This document shows positions 1 through 8,590 of a stretch of 64,000 nucleotides of DNA, piece by piece (position 1 is the first letter of the stretch; each line of letters starts with the position of its first letter). The DNA is from a virus: positions 1 through 64,000 of the IMG/VR virus record IMGVR_UViG_3300045976_000117, one strand, 5' to 3'. Both the position numbers and the translations under genes were made by a program. Under the pieces are notes generated by a model. That model had not been told where the DNA came from. It saw nothing but the letters and a program-made list of their open reading frames with translations, and ran no database searches.

Positions 1-53
1 CTGCCGTCCGCGGTGTCCGTAAGTCTGGGCATTAAAATTGGAGGTTAAGGATC

Positions 54-521
54 ATGGCTGGAAGGGGTCCGGCGCCACAGTCGACACGGGTCAGACAAGA
101 CGACAACGCGCGGCGACAGGCTGAGTTAACAGAGCTCGAGGATACTGGCGAGCTTCATGGTCCGGCACTGCCAGAGGGAATGCTTCCGGACAATGATCCT
201 TGGCACCCGCGGACAGTAGCTCTGTGGGACTCCCTCCGGCGATCCCCTCTGCTGGCTGATGAGCCTGATCTAGGCTGGGAATTTCTGCTCGATACCGCGT
301 TGATGCATCACACCATGTGGACTAAAGGTCGCTGGGAATTTGCTTCAGAGGTCCGGCTTCGACTGGCCAAGTACGGTGCCACGCCGGAAGACCGCATGAG
401 GCTCAAGCTCAAGATCAAAACTCCGGTCGATAAGCAGCCAGTCAAGCAGGCTCCGGCAGCCTCGGCAGACGGCAAGGTCTCCGACATCGCCAGTCGGAGA
501 GCTCGCCTCCGCGGGGATTAG
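54..521 (+). CDS. terS: Terminase small subunit
   Basis: Likely DNA-recognition subunit of the packaging motor, 155 residues. The central part (about residues 45-120) has the pattern I know from actinophage small terminases: a Trp-His-Pro-Arg-Thr stretch, then a Trp-Asp-Ser-Leu-Arg-Arg-Ser segment, and an LLDTALMHHTMW helix followed by LRLAKYGATPEDR. The N terminus is basic and disordered-looking; the tail is Lys/Ala-rich. Start ATG 54 has a strong GGAGG upstream at 41-45. The large subunit lies 5.8 kb downstream, separated by fibre genes, which is unusual. Confidence 0.8.
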   Translation: MAGRGPAPQSTRVRQDDNARRQAELTELEDTGELHGPALPEGMLPDNDPWHPRTVALWDSLRRSPLLADEPDLGWEFLLDTALMHHTMWTKGRWEFASEVRLRLAKYGATPEDRMRLKLKIKTPVDKQPVKQAPAASADGKVSDIASRRARLRGD

Positions 522-538
522 GTCTTGAGCTTCGGCGG

Positions 539-736
539 CTAGATAGGTTTGGCCGTCGGTCCGGTGAAGTTGGACAGATCAACCCACCGCTCTCCGTGGG
601 TTGGTCCCTTGACCCGGACTTGCCAGCGTCCAGGGCCTTCGCCGGTACCGGTGACGACTACTGTCTCAGAGGCCCATGGTGCGCCAGGATCCATCTTCCA
701 ACGTGAGCCCACCGCGGGTAGTTGCTTGGCTGTCAT
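539..736 (-). CDS. Small protein, tandem paralogue 3 of 3
   Basis: 65-residue protein of unknown function. It shares a skeleton with the next two leftward genes: a Trp near residue 14, an Asp/Asn-x-Gly pair, a Val-x-Val strand, a central Gly-rich turn and a final Trp-Val-x-Leu-x-x-Phe. ATG 736 is preferred over the GTG at 745 because AAGGTG lies 7 nt upstream of it. Last gene of a four-gene leftward operon that converges on terS. Confidence 0.7.
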   Translation of the reverse strand: MTAKQLPAVGSRWKMDPGAPWASETVVVTGTGEGPGRWQVRVKGPTHGERWVDLSNFTGPTAKPI

Positions 737-750
737 GTTCTGCACCTTAG

Positions 751-945
751 CTATCGTTTGAGCTTCGGCGGCACCGCGTGGGCTAGGAAGTCCCAGATCG
801 ACACTCGCCGGGGGAACGGCGCCGGACCGTCCAGCACGACGGACATGGTCTCAGGATCGGTGTTGGCCACCCGGACCGCCACGCGGCCTAGTTGAGTGCC
901 TAGGTCGTACTCCCACCACGTATCGATTGTGGGCAGGTCACTCAT
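751..945 (-). CDS. Small protein, tandem paralogue 2 of 3
   Basis: 64-residue unknown protein, paralogous to its two neighbours (Trp-Trp-Glu-Tyr-Asp-Leu-Gly, then Val-x-Val-Arg-Val and Val-Ser-Ile-Trp-Asp-Phe). Start ATG 945 overlaps the stop of the upstream gene in the 8-base string ATGAGTGA, so translation is probably coupled. A longer in-frame start at 975 would overlap the upstream gene more and is less likely. Confidence 0.7.
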   Translation of the reverse strand: MSDLPTIDTWWEYDLGTQLGRVAVRVANTDPETMSVVLDGPAPFPRRVSIWDFLAHAVPPKLKR

Positions 946-1123
946 GGGCAGGTGTGGCGTCGGCGTGGAAGACATCTAGCGGCACCCATGTAATGCCGTC
1001 GCCAGCTTCGATGCACACCGCAGCTAGAGGCACGGCGTGCTCGATAACCCGCACCTTCTCTGTGCCTCTGGGTGCTCCCCAGTTCATCTCCCACATGCTG
1101 TGCAGCTCTGGCCAGTCAGTCAT
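938..1123 (-). CDS. Small protein, tandem paralogue 1 of 3
   Basis: 61-residue unknown protein (MTDWPELHSMW at the N terminus), same strand pattern as the two downstream paralogues with a closing Trp-Val-Pro-Leu-Asp-Val-Phe. ATG 1123 overlaps the preceding stop in ATGACTGA, giving the same 8-base coupling as the next gene pair. The fold could be a small beta-barrel, but I have no direct evidence of function. Confidence 0.7.
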   Translation of the reverse strand: MTDWPELHSMWEMNWGAPRGTEKVRVIEHAVPLAAVCIEAGDGITWVPLDVFHADATPAHE

Positions 1124-1304
1124 GGCCGGGATTTTGCCATTGCTGGTCAAGCCAGGCTCGGTCCTCTGGGGTAAGTGCCTCAAGTGCAGCTAGTTCTGAT
1201 CGAAGATCTTGTAGCTGTGCTTCAACTTGTTTGATCTTTCGACCAAGTTGCCACTTGAGGATCACGATCCGTACACATAGCACGACTGGTATACCTACGC
1301 CCAC
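1116..1304 (-). CDS. Small membrane-anchored coiled-coil protein
   Basis: 62 residues: a hydrophobic N-terminal segment (residues 3-17, GIPVVLCVRIVIL), then a heptad-like helix (about 22-45, with KIKQVEAQLQDLRSELAALE) and an acidic Trp-rich end. First gene of the leftward operon. GTG 1304 is the only reasonable start after an in-frame TAG a few codons upstream; its Shine-Dalgarno is poor, so the start is uncertain. Confidence 0.6.
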   Translation of the reverse strand: MGVGIPVVLCVRIVILKWQLGRKIKQVEAQLQDLRSELAALEALTPEDRAWLDQQWQNPGHD

Positions 1305-1345
1305 CGCTATCTACACAGATACAAACCAGTTCACAGATGAATTGT

Positions 1346-1376
1346 ACCTAAGGGGGTAATCGCTTTAATGATTACC
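1346..1376. promoter_or_regulatory. Divergent region with start-site hairpin
   Basis: The 63-bp gap between the leftward operon (starts 1304) and rightward gene 1368 contains GTACCTA, a half-site of the 20-bp dyad family seen elsewhere in the window. It also contains GGTAATC (1355-1361) paired with GATTACC (1370-1376), an inverted repeat that encloses ATG 1368 and could lower its translation. No clear -35/-10 was recognised. Confidence 0.4.
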
Positions 1377-1679
1377 CTCGGATCTGATGTCGAACAATTA
1401 ACAGTAGTCATTCCGGTAGGCGCATCTTTCATCACGAAACTCACCGCGGCGACACCATGGCCGAACGGCACAATTATTGAGCTTCACTTGATGAATGATA
1501 TAGCGGATGATCCGGTGATCTGGTCAGCCACCATATCAAGTACGGACGCTACGTTTAATATTCCACCGAGTCAAGTGCAGACAGTCACAGATGCACGTTT
1601 GTCTTTGGCGAGACTTATCTATAATCCCGGCGGTACCGGTGCGTTATTGTGGGCTCACGGCACAGTGAGGTATGTTTAA
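1368..1679 (+). CDS. LtfC-like small beta-sandwich virion protein
   Basis: 103 residues, rich in Thr, Val and Ile with alternating strand pattern. The opening Leu-Thr-Val-Val-Ile-Pro-x-Gly-Ala-Ser-Phe and the TPWPNGTIIELHL strand resemble the LtfC/p132 beta-sandwich proteins of actinophages; this is by memory of pattern only. First gene of the fibre cluster. AGGGGG lies 11 nt before the ATG. Confidence 0.55.
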   Translation: MITLGSDVEQLTVVIPVGASFITKLTAATPWPNGTIIELHLMNDIADDPVIWSATISSTDATFNIPPSQVQTVTDARLSLARLIYNPGGTGALLWAHGTVRYV

Positions 1680-2089
1680 TGCCCATAGTGCTAGCTCCTG
1701 ACATTACAGTTGAAATAGATCCTCCGGATATCCCCGTAATAACTACGGTACTGCCTAGTCCATTAACGATCACCGTTGCACCACCAAGCGCGCCTGCAAT
1801 AGGCGCGACGCCTCCCGCGGTCTCGTCGGTGACCGTGGTACCAGTTGTAGGACCGCCAGGTCCTAGAGGTCCGGCCGGGACTTCGACTAATGCGTCTTGT
1901 GTGTGGCCAGTACAAACGCCAGTGTATTTAGTGCAGGTCATCCATGAACTTGGATTTTATCCGGCAGGTGTTCTCGCGGTGGACACCCAAGGCAACCCAG
2001 TTGAATACGCAAAGTTGACTTACATCTCAGTAAACATTGCTGAGATTTCTTTTGATGTGCCTTTCTCAGGCACTATTTATCTGAGCTAG
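1679..2089 (+). CDS. Collagen-like virion fibre or decoration protein
   Basis: 136 residues. N-terminal Pro/Val/Ile-rich spacer, a short collagen-like GPPGPRGPAG at about residues 59-68, then a compact C-terminal domain with the pattern YLVQVIHELGF..PAGVLAVD..GN..EYAKLTYIS, which looks like the small trimerising head-fibre domain of phages. The ATG overlaps the previous stop (TAATG). Probably exposed on the virion; partner unknown. Confidence 0.6.
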   Translation: MPIVLAPDITVEIDPPDIPVITTVLPSPLTITVAPPSAPAIGATPPAVSSVTVVPVVGPPGPRGPAGTSTNASCVWPVQTPVYLVQVIHELGFYPAGVLAVDTQGNPVEYAKLTYISVNIAEISFDVPFSGTIYLS

Positions 2090-2097
2090 GGGTAATT

Positions 2098-3270
2098 ATG
2101 CCGCGCCGGTTCGCAACCAGCATTGACTTAATGGGCCTGGCGCTGCTCAATGCTGCCCTCAATCCGGTATCGTCTGATCCTGCTGGCCTTGGCTCTGGCG
2201 ATATCGGCCGGGTATGGGTCAACACGACAGTACCTACGGTTAAATACTGGAATGGTACGACTGCAATTGATTTGCTAGCTCGAGCCAACCAGACTGGTAC
2301 TCAGCTGGCCAGTACGATCTCGAACTTCACCGCGGCTGTCCAGGCTATTCAATGGTCATCCATGGCGACGCCTACGGGCTCTGTCAACATGGGAAGTCAG
2401 AATTTCACTAACTTGGCCGCTGCTAGCGGTTCTGGCCAAGCTGTTGAATACGCACAATTTAATAACGCGATTGCTGCTGTGCAGTCCGGCATGGATTTCA
2501 AAGCACCGCCAGCCACGGTGGTTGTTACTACCAATATGTCGCTGAGCTCGCCCGGCTCAACCATTAACGGTCACACCATGACCGTCGGTGACACGGTGCT
2601 GCTTACCGGACAGACTACAGCCAGCCAGAACGGCATCTATACTTGGAATAGCTCGACAAGCTTGACGCGACGTTCAGATGCGAACACTAATACGTCGATC
2701 TATTCCGGCACCATGATTTCGGTTACAGGTGCTGATAACACTAATCCAGATACTGTCTGGATGCAAACCGCAGTTGGTACGGGTACTAATGGTGCTCTGG
2801 TTTTAGGTACAGACTCTCAGACTTGGATTAAACCTTTCAGTGCCATAACGTACACGGCGGGCAATGGTATTAACATTGCCGGTAGTACTATTTCTGCCAA
2901 GCAGGGTACTGGTACAGCCCAGTCGGCTAATGCGGCCGCCCAGGTCAATAATGGTATTCTGGTAGATGCTAATGGTATCTACATTGATCCGGCTACTGGC
3001 GTTAAGAAAGTCTACGGTACTATTCCGGCATCAACTACAGGTATTTACACTGTTTCTGGTGCTGTAGTGACGATTGCCCATGGTATGAACAATAAGTATG
3101 TTCAGGTGCGCGTCTTCGCGGGCTCTTCACCTCCTACCATTGGCGGGTCTACCCCATCAGCTGGTGAGGAAATCGAAGTGCAGATTATTCGCAGCGACAC
3201 CAACAATGTACAACTGACTTTCCCCGCGGCGCCAGCAACTAATAACTACGACTTTTCGATTCAGGGTTAG
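2098..3270 (+). CDS. Fibre or minor structural protein
   Basis: 390 residues, Thr/Ser/Asn/Gly-rich and almost without charged residues, as in phage fibres. It has an N-terminal anchor-like part (to about 130), a middle beta-rich region with GDTVLLTGQTTASQNGIYTW (about 165-185), a motif common in phage fibre proteins, and a C-terminal domain containing the VTIAHGMNNKYVQVRVF strand pair (about 325-341). Probable receptor-binding or decoration role. Confidence 0.6.
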   Translation: MPRRFATSIDLMGLALLNAALNPVSSDPAGLGSGDIGRVWVNTTVPTVKYWNGTTAIDLLARANQTGTQLASTISNFTAAVQAIQWSSMATPTGSVNMGSQNFTNLAAASGSGQAVEYAQFNNAIAAVQSGMDFKAPPATVVVTTNMSLSSPGSTINGHTMTVGDTVLLTGQTTASQNGIYTWNSSTSLTRRSDANTNTSIYSGTMISVTGADNTNPDTVWMQTAVGTGTNGALVLGTDSQTWIKPFSAITYTAGNGINIAGSTISAKQGTGTAQSANAAAQVNNGILVDANGIYIDPATGVKKVYGTIPASTTGIYTVSGAVVTIAHGMNNKYVQVRVFAGSSPPTIGGSTPSAGEEIEVQIIRSDTNNVQLTFPAAPATNNYDFSIQG

Positions 3271-3273
3271 CCT

Positions 3274-3459
3274 ATGGCTAGGTATTTTGGCACACAAATC
3301 CAATTGCCAGCTGACCCTTCTGGCGCAATGCAGGCGGCAACGAAACACTATGTAGATACTCAAGTGGCTTCGGTTTCGTCAGGTGCACTTGTCGACGGCG
3401 GAACACCATCCACGTCTCCTACGGGAGTACTTAGAATAGACTTCGGCGCGGTGACCTAA
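3274..3459 (+). CDS. Short fibre-associated protein
   Basis: 61 residues, 4 bp after the preceding fibre gene. The [12 protein letters not shown] segment is the short motif often found where fibre modules attach in phage tail proteins. It may form the base of the fibre encoded next, with which it overlaps by one base (the stop ends on the A of ATG 3459). Confidence 0.6.
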   Translation: MARYFGTQIQLPADPSGAMQAATKHYVDTQVASVSSGALVDGGTPSTSPTGVLRIDFGAVT

Positions 3460-4184
3460 TGTCTTTTGGTGTCTTTCAGTTCCGACGAGGCACGGCAGCG
3501 CAATGGAATTCTGCGAATACTGTTCTTGCGGCTGGCGAACTAGGACTAGAAACAGACACCGCTAAATTCAAGATCGGTGACGGAACCACCGTGTGGAGCT
3601 CGCTTGCTTACGGTGGTCTTCAAGGGCCTCAGGGCATTCAGGGTCCTACCGGAGCCACAGGCCCGCAAGGCACCACCGGAGCAACAGGGCCTCAGGGCCC
3701 GACCGGCGCGACCGGTGCAGGGGTTGCTACTGGCGGCACCACGGGTCAAGCACTGACGAAAAACAGCAGTACCGACTATGACACGGGTTGGTCTTCTGTA
3801 GTTCTCAACGGGTCCACTGCGGGTGGTGCTCTTAACGGCACATATCCTAATCCTAATCTTGATGTCGTCCCTTGGCCACCTGTGGTACTGACCGATCAAG
3901 CCACTATCGTCACGGATGCTTCTCAGGGCAATCTTTTCCGATGCACTCTGACCGCTGATCGCACTTTGGGGACGCCGACCAATCCGACTGATGGTCAAAA
4001 AGTGATGTGGGAGCTGACCGCCAGTGGTGCCAACAGAACACCCACGTTATCCGGTGGTTTTGTTATGGGCACTTCTGGTGTGACTATCTCGGCTATTGCG
4101 TCAGGAACCACAGACTACATCGGGGCTATCTATAACGCCACGGCCGGAGTGTGGCGGGTCATTGCTTACGCGAAGGGGTACTAA
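3459..4184 (+). CDS. Fibre with tropism-type N-terminal domain and collagen repeats
   Basis: 241 residues. Residues 1-50 match the common phage N-terminal fibre domain ([20 protein letters not shown], then [18 protein letters not shown]). A run of Gly-x-Pro/Ala collagen triplets follows (about 54-86), then a beta-rich C-terminal domain. Collagen-like triplets usually make trimeric stalks. Antisense frames over the triplets are also open but only reflect the GC-rich repeats. Confidence 0.7.
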   Translation: MSFGVFQFRRGTAAQWNSANTVLAAGELGLETDTAKFKIGDGTTVWSSLAYGGLQGPQGIQGPTGATGPQGTTGATGPQGPTGATGAGVATGGTTGQALTKNSSTDYDTGWSSVVLNGSTAGGALNGTYPNPNLDVVPWPPVVLTDQATIVTDASQGNLFRCTLTADRTLGTPTNPTDGQKVMWELTASGANRTPTLSGGFVMGTSGVTISAIASGTTDYIGAIYNATAGVWRVIAYAKGY

Positions 4185-4724
4185 GTGGCTCTGACTTTGG
4201 ACCAAGGTGCGAAACTTCGCACGGACACATCATTCACAGACCGAATCCGTATGGCGATGATGCGGCAGGCCACCACGGTGGCGAATGAGGCGATCGGCGG
4301 GCAAACAACTACGAGATGGGCTAAACGCACCCAGCTAGCGAACCGGGTGATCACGTCTCCGGATTCGTGGTTGACGATGTTCGTGGCAATGGTCGCGTCG
4401 GATCCGGGTTTGTCGTTGACGTGGTACACCCCAGTCAGTATTTCGTCATCCACGAACGCGAACCCAAGTGTGATCACCACCGCCGCGGCGCACGGGTACT
4501 CCACGGGTGATGTGGTGGAGATCCTGGGCCATGCGGTGAACACGAACGCGAACGGCACGTGGACGATCACCGTGCTCACCACCACCACCTTTTCAATTCC
4601 ACAACCCGCTAATGGTGTGGGCACCACTTCGGGGACTGTTCAGAAGATGGAAACCGACGTGAACTTGAACTTCACTATTCAGAATCAGTGGAATGCGATG
4701 GCAGGGGTGCTCAGTGGTGAATGA
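4185..4724 (+). CDS. Virion structural protein
   Basis: 179 residues, GTG start directly after the preceding stop. The N-terminal ~70 residues are helical; residues about 90-125 contain AHGYSTGDVVEI and GTWTITVLTTTTFSI, a beta repeat frequent in phage virion proteins (turn, strand, NGTWxV strand, TFxI strand). Role unknown, presumably in the fibre or decoration complex. Confidence 0.55.
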   Translation: MALTLDQGAKLRTDTSFTDRIRMAMMRQATTVANEAIGGQTTTRWAKRTQLANRVITSPDSWLTMFVAMVASDPGLSLTWYTPVSISSSTNANPSVITTAAAHGYSTGDVVEILGHAVNTNANGTWTITVLTTTTFSIPQPANGVGTTSGTVQKMETDVNLNFTIQNQWNAMAGVLSGE

Positions 4725-4947
4725 CGAGACCCACCCATTCGTCCCGTTTAAAGTGCCAACTGGGCCTGATGATACCCCGCTGGTGCAATGGGACCGGGAC
4801 AACTACAAGTGCACCGGGTGCGGGGGGCCGGTCCCGGATGGGGTGTGGCTCCACGAAACAGTTGAGGACGGCATGGTTGTTGGTTTGCTGGCCCGTGTGG
4901 GTGCGGACGGCCCGGTTGTGCACCAATGCGGCAAGGCTGGTGAGTAG
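4714..4947 (+). CDS. Small zinc-ribbon-like protein
   Basis: 77 residues with a CTGCGG knuckle near residue 35 and a later Cys near the end. GTG codons at 4714 and 4717 follow AGGGG; 4714 is chosen for spacing. It overlaps the previous gene's end and the next gene's GTG. Unknown role; it breaks an otherwise purely structural run. Confidence 0.6.
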   Translation: MVNDETHPFVPFKVPTGPDDTPLVQWDRDNYKCTGCGGPVPDGVWLHETVEDGMVVGLLARVGADGPVVHQCGKAGE

Positions 4948-5396
4948 TGGCTAATCAATACGTCATTGCCACCGGATCGGTCACCACGGTCGCCGCGACC
5001 GCGAAGACGTGTATCGAGCTACCGACCGGGGCGACTACCCCCATCATCATTACCGCACTGGAGGTGATGAGCGCGGCCACCGCAGCAGGGACGTTGATCG
5101 TTGAATGGGGAACTTACACGACAACAGGTACAGGAACTACTGTTACCCCCCAGAAATGGGGCCAGGATCAGTCGATTGCCGCGATCGTGGGCACGGTGAA
5201 GATTGCGGACACGGTCGAGCCCACGGGATTCGCGGTCGGTACCCTACCGAACTATGTGATTCCGTTACCCGGCATGTACAGTATTATTTACCCGTTCGGG
5301 CGGGAGTTCTATCAGCCGATTTCGGTTAACCGGGCATTGCGGGTGACATCATCATTAGCGTCTCCGGTTCGCATCAACTTGTATTTCGAGCACTGA
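4947..5396 (+). CDS. Virion structural protein
   Basis: 149 residues, small hydrophobic and Thr-rich with regular beta-strand alternation, e.g. TPIIITALEVMSAATAAGTL and YVIPLPGMYSIIYPFG. GTG start overlaps the previous TAG by one base. No recognised family; composition and position suggest a fibre or decoration subunit. Confidence 0.55.
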   Translation: MANQYVIATGSVTTVAATAKTCIELPTGATTPIIITALEVMSAATAAGTLIVEWGTYTTTGTGTTVTPQKWGQDQSIAAIVGTVKIADTVEPTGFAVGTLPNYVIPLPGMYSIIYPFGREFYQPISVNRALRVTSSLASPVRINLYFEH

Positions 5397-5398
5397 TC

Positions 5399-6181
5399 AT
5401 GCGGGTTGTTAACAATTTCAACGGTGGCCCGGATGGGACCACGATCAGCACATCTAACTCGAACCAGTACGGTGATACTGCGTTTAATACGGTGAACAGT
5501 GCTAGTAACACATTGCAGTTCGCCAGCGTTGGTCTTAATGGCCTTGATCGGCCTACCGCGGAGTATGTTCTTCGGATGCAGACCGGGTCTTCCGCTTACA
5601 CTCCCTACGTGATGTGGGGTAGCGCGACCTTAGGTACTCAGTCACAGATGTGGACTAGGTTTTATGCGTACTTCTCGACTGTGGCGTCGAACGCCAGCGA
5701 TCTGTGTTTGATGTGGTTCTCGGCGAATGCTCTCAGCGACATTTCTAGCGTGTGGCTACGCACTTCGTCGTCACCGTACTATCTGTATGTTCAGGCGAGT
5801 ACGTCCGCTGGGTCAACGAAAACATTGATGTCGACACCGTTGGCTGCGGGAGAATGGGTTCGGGTTGAGTTCACCAGCACGCCCAGCACGAACTTTACTG
5901 GGATCAACGACTTGTATCTGTATCAAGGTGACGATGTTGACACCGTGAACTACACAGACCATGCCGGGCAAACGGGACTCTACACCGGCAACACGTCTTA
6001 TAACACGATCCAGCTTGGGCAAAGCAGCAATTTCGGTGGCGGACAAGCGAACACTCCAGCTGTTTACTTCTCGAATTGGGAAGTGAACAACACGGGTTGG
6101 CCTGGTCCGGCACCCTTCCGACAAGGACTCGGCGTGCCAATGAATAATCAACCTAACCCGATTGCTTATCACATGATATAG
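5399..6181 (+). CDS. Lectin/glucanase-like (jelly-roll) virion protein
   Basis: 260 residues. The sequence order (N-FNGGPDGTTIS, a long Ser/Thr-rich first sheet, a QMWTRFYAYF strand, then GEWVRVEFTS and INDLYLYQGDD) resembles concanavalin-like jelly-roll proteins, where EWVRVE is a core strand. A cell-surface glycan-binding role is likely but inferred. Last of the fibre cluster. Confidence 0.55.
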   Translation: MRVVNNFNGGPDGTTISTSNSNQYGDTAFNTVNSASNTLQFASVGLNGLDRPTAEYVLRMQTGSSAYTPYVMWGSATLGTQSQMWTRFYAYFSTVASNASDLCLMWFSANALSDISSVWLRTSSSPYYLYVQASTSAGSTKTLMSTPLAAGEWVRVEFTSTPSTNFTGINDLYLYQGDDVDTVNYTDHAGQTGLYTGNTSYNTIQLGQSSNFGGGQANTPAVYFSNWEVNNTGWPGPAPFRQGLGVPMNNQPNPIAYHMI

Positions 6182-6195
6182 CAGGAGTATAGATT

Positions 6196-6324
6196 ATGTC
6201 GACCATTAGCCGTGCATATCCACGCGCGACTAGATATAATCCGAGACAGCCTCAGTTTATCCAACCTAAGGTAACGACACCGCCCACTCCTGATCTGACA
6301 GGATTTCTTGCTTTCTTCCGGTGA
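6196..6324 (+). CDS. Short basic/proline-rich protein
   Basis: 42 residues (MSTISRAYPRATRYN at the start, ending GFLAFFR). AGGAG at 6183-6187 is 8 nt before the ATG, so it is probably translated. Arg/Pro/Gln-rich with an aromatic hydrophobic end; function unknown. Nine bases separate it from terL. Confidence 0.55.
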   Translation: MSTISRAYPRATRYNPRQPQFIQPKVTTPPTPDLTGFLAFFR

Positions 6325-6333
6325 GGTGACGAC

Positions 6334-7992
6334 ATGCCACGACGTGTCATTACCGCTAAAGAACACGATCGTGATCTGTCGTTAGGTTGGCTACTGCTTT
6401 CATGGATGGAGTATTTCTGTGTCCATGGGCCAGGGGATGTCCAAGGCGAGCCAGTCCGACATGGTGATGAAGTGTCAGGCTTCATTGTCGACTGCTACGC
6501 GTTGGACAACGACGGGCGACGACTGTATGACAGTGCATTCTTTAGTCGCCCTAAAGGGTGTGACAAATCCGGTCTTGGTGGCAGACTTGGACTCGTTGAG
6601 GCTTTTGCACCTTGCCGCTTTCTTTCCTGGGCTGAGGGTGGCGAAATCTATCGAGATCCATGGGGCTTAGGCTTCGAATACGAGTATCAGCCAGGCGAGC
6701 CTATGGGACGACTGGTCAAGGTACCTTACATCCGCTGCCTGGCCACCGAAGAAGGTCAGACCGGGCTTGTCTATGACACGATCTATTTCAACCTCACAGA
6801 GGGCCCGCTCGCGGAGGTTTCTGGCACCAATGCCGGTCTGACTCGCGTGCTCCTGCCTGGTGGTGGAGAGATCACCCCTAGCACCGCGAGCTCGGCATCG
6901 AAAGATGGTGGTAAGGAGACTTTCGTCGTCTTCGATGAGACGCACCTCTACAACTTGCCGGATCTCCGACGCATGTATACCACCGTTACCCGTAATCTTC
7001 GCAAGAGGAAGAAGATAGCGGGCACGTGGTACCTCGAGACGACCACGATGTTTGCCCCCGGTGAAGAATCCGTAGCCGAAGGTACTTATCGACTCTCTGA
7101 GGCAATCGAGGCAGGCAAGGCAAAAAGGGATCGGCTACTGGTTGATCACCGTTGGGGAGAATGCGAGAATCCGGAAAACGAGAGCGAGCTCCGCGCGGGG
7201 ATTATCGAAGCCTATGGCGACGCTATGGCTTGGAACGATCTCAATGGTTTGGTAGACGAGTTCTACGACCCTCGCCAGCACATCATAGATTCTCGCCGGT
7301 ATTTCCTCAACGCGGAAACCGAGCAATCCGACGCATGGATAGCAGCGAGAGAATGGGACCCATGCGCTAATCCTCTGGCTGTCTTGGCTGATGGCGATAT
7401 GATTGCACTCGGTTTCGATGGCTCTATTAGTGAGGATGCCACGGCGTTGGTGGCCTGCCGTATTGATGATGGGCATCTAGAACTTTTAGCGTGTGAGGAA
7501 AAGCCTCTTGATGCTCGTAATACTTGGCAGGTCGATCAAGAAGCCATAGATGCGGTAGTTAAGCAGGCCTTCGACCGATTTAAGGTGGTAGCTTTCTTCG
7601 CGGATCCGCCACACTGGCAAGATTATGTTGATGCATGGACTGCTGAATTTGCTGACGGCCTTGAGGTCAAGTCAAGTCAGGTACACCCCATTGAGTGGTG
7701 GACTAACCGGCCGTCTGCCATGGTGGCTGCTCTTGAGCGGTTCCGTGAGGCAGTAGCTAGTAAGCGGCTTACCCATGACGGTACGACGATCTTTCGACGG
7801 CATGTGCTCAACGCCCGGCGCCGGGTTACCAGGTCGGGTATCACCATTGCCAAGGAGTATCCGGGCAGTCCGAAGAAGATTGACTGTGCCATGGCCGCGG
7901 TGCTGGCTTACGAGGCTCGTGCTGCCGCGGTTGCTGCCGGGGTCGTTCAGCGAGCGAAGAAACCAAGGTCTAAGCGATTGGTGCGGTTCTAG
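6334..7992 (+). CDS. terL: Terminase large subunit
   Basis: 552 residues, the ATP-driven packaging motor and nuclease. Walker A-like SRPKGCDKSG at about 71-80, Walker B FVVFDE at 197-202 followed by a Thr-Thr-Val-Thr-Arg-Asn motif III region, and an RNase H-type nuclease with FDGS at about 361-364 and FADPP near 430. The adenine-binding and nuclease domains are in the usual order and length. ATG follows GAGGTGA closely. Confidence 0.9.
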   Translation: MPRRVITAKEHDRDLSLGWLLLSWMEYFCVHGPGDVQGEPVRHGDEVSGFIVDCYALDNDGRRLYDSAFFSRPKGCDKSGLGGRLGLVEAFAPCRFLSWAEGGEIYRDPWGLGFEYEYQPGEPMGRLVKVPYIRCLATEEGQTGLVYDTIYFNLTEGPLAEVSGTNAGLTRVLLPGGGEITPSTASSASKDGGKETFVVFDETHLYNLPDLRRMYTTVTRNLRKRKKIAGTWYLETTTMFAPGEESVAEGTYRLSEAIEAGKAKRDRLLVDHRWGECENPENESELRAGIIEAYGDAMAWNDLNGLVDEFYDPRQHIIDSRRYFLNAETEQSDAWIAAREWDPCANPLAVLADGDMIALGFDGSISEDATALVACRIDDGHLELLACEEKPLDARNTWQVDQEAIDAVVKQAFDRFKVVAFFADPPHWQDYVDAWTAEFADGLEVKSSQVHPIEWWTNRPSAMVAALERFREAVASKRLTHDGTTIFRRHVLNARRRVTRSGITIAKEYPGSPKKIDCAMAAVLAYEARAAAVAAGVVQRAKKPRSKRLVRF

Positions 7993-8298
7993 ATGGCGCA
8001 GCACGCCCGTGCCGACATCACCCTCTATGACCGTCTTGTCAACTTGGAGCTAGACATGACAGCAGTGACTGAGGCCATTGACCAATTGGCACAACGGCTT
8101 GACGAACTTGAGGATCTGGTTGCACAACGCGACCAGTCGCACTGTGATGCGGTACAGGCACAGATCTCTCGACTTGACAATCTCGCTGCTCGGCTTCGTG
8201 ATGAACCTGCCGGATCCAGTGACCGCCAAGCTCCGGAGTTGACTGCCAGCGGTCTACTGGACCCGACATCGGAAACAACTCCTCCGACACATTTTTAG
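7993..8298 (+). CDS. Coiled-coil protein
   Basis: 101 residues; residues 15-70 form an almost continuous heptad pattern (VTEAIDQLAQRLDELEDLV and QISRLDNLAARLRDE), the tail is disordered. It starts immediately after the terL stop. It ends overlapping the leftward gene 8295-8504 by 4 bases. Role unknown. Confidence 0.65.
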   Translation: MAQHARADITLYDRLVNLELDMTAVTEAIDQLAQRLDELEDLVAQRDQSHCDAVQAQISRLDNLAARLRDEPAGSSDRQAPELTASGLLDPTSETTPPTHF

Positions 8299-8504
8299 TG
8301 CCTAGTCGTCCATGACAGCCAGCGAAACATAATGGCCAGCAGAACAGCTATAAAGCAGCTCATGCCACTAACCAGGTTATGCGTCGCAACCACGATGGCG
8401 AACAAGGTGCCGCACGTGCCGACGATGATCAGGCTAATGACCATCTCCTGCTTGCTCACCTGAGACAACGGAACAGTCTTGATCCGCCATCTTCGGCAAC
8501 TCAT
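8295..8504 (-). CDS. Two-helix membrane protein
   Basis: 69 residues with two hydrophobic segments (about 25-40 and 48-64). It is the only leftward gene between terminase and portal. ATG 8504 has AAGGG 9 nt upstream and is preferred over a start at 8513. It lies next to regulatory element A (8530-8567), whose leftward reading contains a possible -10 box, so it is probably controlled separately from the head genes. Confidence 0.65.
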   Translation of the reverse strand: MSCRRWRIKTVPLSQVSKQEMVISLIIVGTCGTLFAIVVATHNLVSGMSCFIAVLLAIMFRWLSWTTRH

Positions 8505-8529
8505 TGAGATCATCCCTTTCGCTAGTTTC

Positions 8530-8567
8530 TTGTCTTGTATATCGGATCTAAGGTACAGGACGTTACA
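8530..8567. promoter_or_regulatory. 38-bp regulatory element A
   Basis: Aligned without gaps to elements at 36133-36170 and 42749-42786 (23 of 27 core bases shared pairwise). It contains the imperfect dyad GTATATC-GGATCT-AAGGTAC (8537-8556) and ends in ACGTTACA, which read leftward is a possible -10 (TAACGT). It lies between the divergent starts of 8504 (-) and 8591 (+). Operator, promoter or both. Confidence 0.6.
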
Positions 8568-8590
8568 TCTTGGAGGAGAGGCGATTATTC

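Noticed and set aside
3546-3998. Antisense 150-codon frame over the collagen-like fibre gene
   Set aside because: Open only because Gly-Pro-x triplets rarely give stops in reverse; Arg/Ala/Cys-rich nonsense composition.
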